This document shows positions 3,821 to 5,161 of a stretch of 5,161 bases of DNA, piece after piece (the first letter of the stretch is position 1; the number at the start of each line of letters is the position of its first letter). A program made the position numbers and the translations under genes. Source of the DNA: Pyrinomonadaceae bacterium (GTDB lineage: Bacteria > Acidobacteriota > Blastocatellia > Pyrinomonadales > Pyrinomonadaceae); NCBI GenBank assembly GCA_026786155.1, contig JAJAYR010000554.1:1-5161 (forward strand), written 5' to 3'. The notes beneath the pieces are model-generated. The model made no database searches. It was not told where the DNA came from and saw only the letters and a list, made by a program, of their open reading frames with translations.

Positions 3821-5161
3821 CTACTCAGCCGCTTCCGATTTTTCTTCACTTAAGACGGCTTTGCGTGAAAGTTTGATTTTATTGCCTTCCCTGCCGATAC
3901 ACTTGACCATAATCTGCTGACCTTCCTTCAGTTCGTCGCGCACGTCGCGGATTCGGCGGTCGGAGATTTCCGAAATGTGCAGCAGACCGTCGAGTCCCGG
4001 CATAATTTCGACGAACGCACCGAAATCAACGATGCGCGAAACCGTTCCGAGATACGTTTCGCCGATTTCCGCTTCCGCCGTAATTGCGCGGATTCTGGCA
4101 AGTGCCGCTTGTCCGGCTTCACCGTCGGCGGTGGCGATGTTAATCGTTCCGTCGTCGGAAACGTCAATCTTCACGCCGGTTTCTTCCGTTATCGAGCGAA
4201 TCATTTTGCCGCCCGGTCCGATGACATCGCGGATTTTATCCGGGTTGATTTTGATGGTGATAATGCGCGGCGCATACAGCGAAATTTCCTCGCGCGGTTT
4301 TTCAATCGCCTGCGTCATTATATTCAAAATATGCAGCCGCCCTTTTTTCGCCTGTTCCAACGCTTCCGACAATATCATCGCGTTAATGCCGGCGACTTTA
4401 ATATCCATCTGCAAAGCGGTGATGCCGTCGGCGGTTCCCGTAACTTTGAAATCCATATCGCCGTAATGGTCTTCCGCACCCGCGATGTCCGACAAAATCG
4501 CGTAACGATTGCCTTCCATCACCAAACCCATCGCCACGCCCGCGACCGGCTTTTTAATCGGAACGCCCGCGTCCATCAAACTTAAAATGCCGCCGCAAAC
4601 CGTCGCCATCGAAGACGAACCGTTCGATTCGGTGATTTCCGAAACGATGCGGAGCGTGTATGGAAATTCGCTTTCGTCGGGCAGAACCGATTCGATTGCG
4701 CGACGCGCCAGATTACCGTGTCCGATTTCGCGCCGACTCGAACCGCCGAATCGTCCCGTTTCGCCGACCGAATAAGGCGGGAAATTGTAATGAAGCATAA
4801 AACGCTTTTTAACTTCGCCTTTTTCCAAATCGTCCGTGAACTGCTCGTCCATTTTCGTTCCCAAAGTCGTCGTTACAATCGCCTGCGTTTCGCCGCGTGT
4901 GAACAAAGACGAACCGTGAACTCTGGGCAGCCAGCCGACTTCGCACGAAATCGGACGAATTTCCGAAAACTTGCGTCCGTCCGGTCGCCGCCGGTTGCCG
5001 AGCATATCTTCGCGGAAGATTTTCTCTTTCAAGTGCGAGAAAACCGCGCCCGCCGCCGATTTCTTTCCCGCATCTTCTGCATAACTTTCGACGACTTCCT
5101 TTTTCAAAGCGTCAATTGCCGCGTAGCTCGATATTTTGTCTTTGCCCGTCGTGTCGAGAGC
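3821..5161 (-). CDS. pnp: Polynucleotide phosphorylase, C-terminal two thirds (5' end outside the window)
   Basis: PNPase is the cytoplasmic 3'-5' exoribonuclease that degrades RNA phosphorolytically and can add tails. The frame is open to the window edge: 18 codons precede the TTG at 5107, so 446 residues are visible of a usual 700 or so. Numbering from 5107, the end of the helical linker is followed by the second RNase PH domain (about 38-270): RPDGR (41-45), FTRGETQ (69-75), HYNFPPYSVGETG (106-118), RREIGHG (125-131) and SEITESNGSSSMA (156-168), the phosphate-binding region. Asp213, Asp219 and Lys221 in AEDHYGDMDFK correspond to the E. coli catalytic Asp486, Asp492 and Lys494. A KH domain (about 284-345) has the GPGG loop at 297-300, and an S1 domain (348-416) has GTVSRIVDFGAFVEI. 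The tail is short, with no long acidic extension. The gene looks intact as far as visible. The missing first RNase PH domain lies beyond base 5161. Confidence 0.98.
   Translation of the reverse strand, partial: ALDTTGKDKISSYAAIDALKKEVVESYAEDAGKKSAAGAVFSHLKEKIFREDMLGNRRRPDGRKFSEIRPISCEVGWLPRVHGSSLFTRGETQAIVTTTLGTKMDEQFTDDLEKGEVKKRFMLHYNFPPYSVGETGRFGGSSRREIGHGNLARRAIESVLPDESEFPYTLRIVSEITESNGSSSMATVCGGILSLMDAGVPIKKPVAGVAMGLVMEGNRYAILSDIAGAEDHYGDMDFKVTGTADGITALQMDIKVAGINAMILSEALEQAKKGRLHILNIMTQAIEKPREEISLYAPRIITIKINPDKIRDVIGPGGKMIRSITEETGVKIDVSDDGTINIATADGEAGQAALARIRAITAEAEIGETYLGTVSRIVDFGAFVEIMPGLDGLLHISEISDRRIRDVRDELKEGQQIMVKCIGREGNKIKLSRKAVLSEEKSEAAE

Noticed and set aside
3977..4585. Plus-strand open frame of 202 codons inside pnp, with overlapping frames at 3975-4466 and 4509-4775
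   Set aside because: They lie antisense to highly conserved PNPase domains, have Arg/Asn-rich low-quality translations without motifs, and are explained by codon bias of the real gene.
5105..5107. TTG at 5107 as the start of pnp
   Set aside because: The frame stays open through the window edge, and the protein lacks its first RNase PH domain, so this is an internal Leu codon of a gene cut by the window.

Overview
The window is a stretch of bacterial chromosome in which every supported gene lies on the minus strand. In transcription order, from the right end leftward, these are: the C-terminal two thirds of polynucleotide phosphorylase (pnp), a small PEP-CTERM surface protein, a secreted PEGA/OmpA-like protein, a complete dimeric-type glycyl-tRNA synthetase (glyS), and the N-terminal part of an ISAs1-family transposase that leaves the window at base 1. 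PEP-CTERM cargo implies a diderm bacterium with an exosortase. That, together with a PEGA + Ig-like + OmpA envelope protein and the alpha2-type GlyRS, makes me think of Acidobacteriota (Blastocatellia-like). This is an impression from protein style, not a demonstrated assignment.

Layout. Bases 3821-5161 hold pnp, open at its 5' end, followed by a perfect 18-bp hairpin terminator (3763-3802). Bases 3504-3820 are an AT-rich intergenic region with that terminator, two weak promoter candidates, an A8/T8 inverted tract and a short palindrome. Bases 2928-3503 (PEP-CTERM protein) and 1945-2901 (PEGA/OmpA protein) are 26 bases apart and probably form a two-gene operon closed by a rho-independent terminator at 1886-1918. 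Bases 1771-1944 are a low-complexity intergenic region made largely of three different short tandem arrays (two of period 7, one of period 8). Bases 364-1770 are glyS. Bases 1-299 are the transposase start, only 64 bases after the glyS stop.

Functionally, pnp (RNA decay) and glyS (glycine charging) are unrelated housekeeping genes. The pair between them looks like envelope proteins: one carries an exosortase sorting tail behind a Thr/Pro linker, the other keeps the Asp/Arg pair used by OmpA domains to bind peptidoglycan. I found no RNA genes, CRISPR array or defence system. The most unusual elements are the tandem-array intergenic region, the envelope-protein pair, and the transposase butted against glyS.
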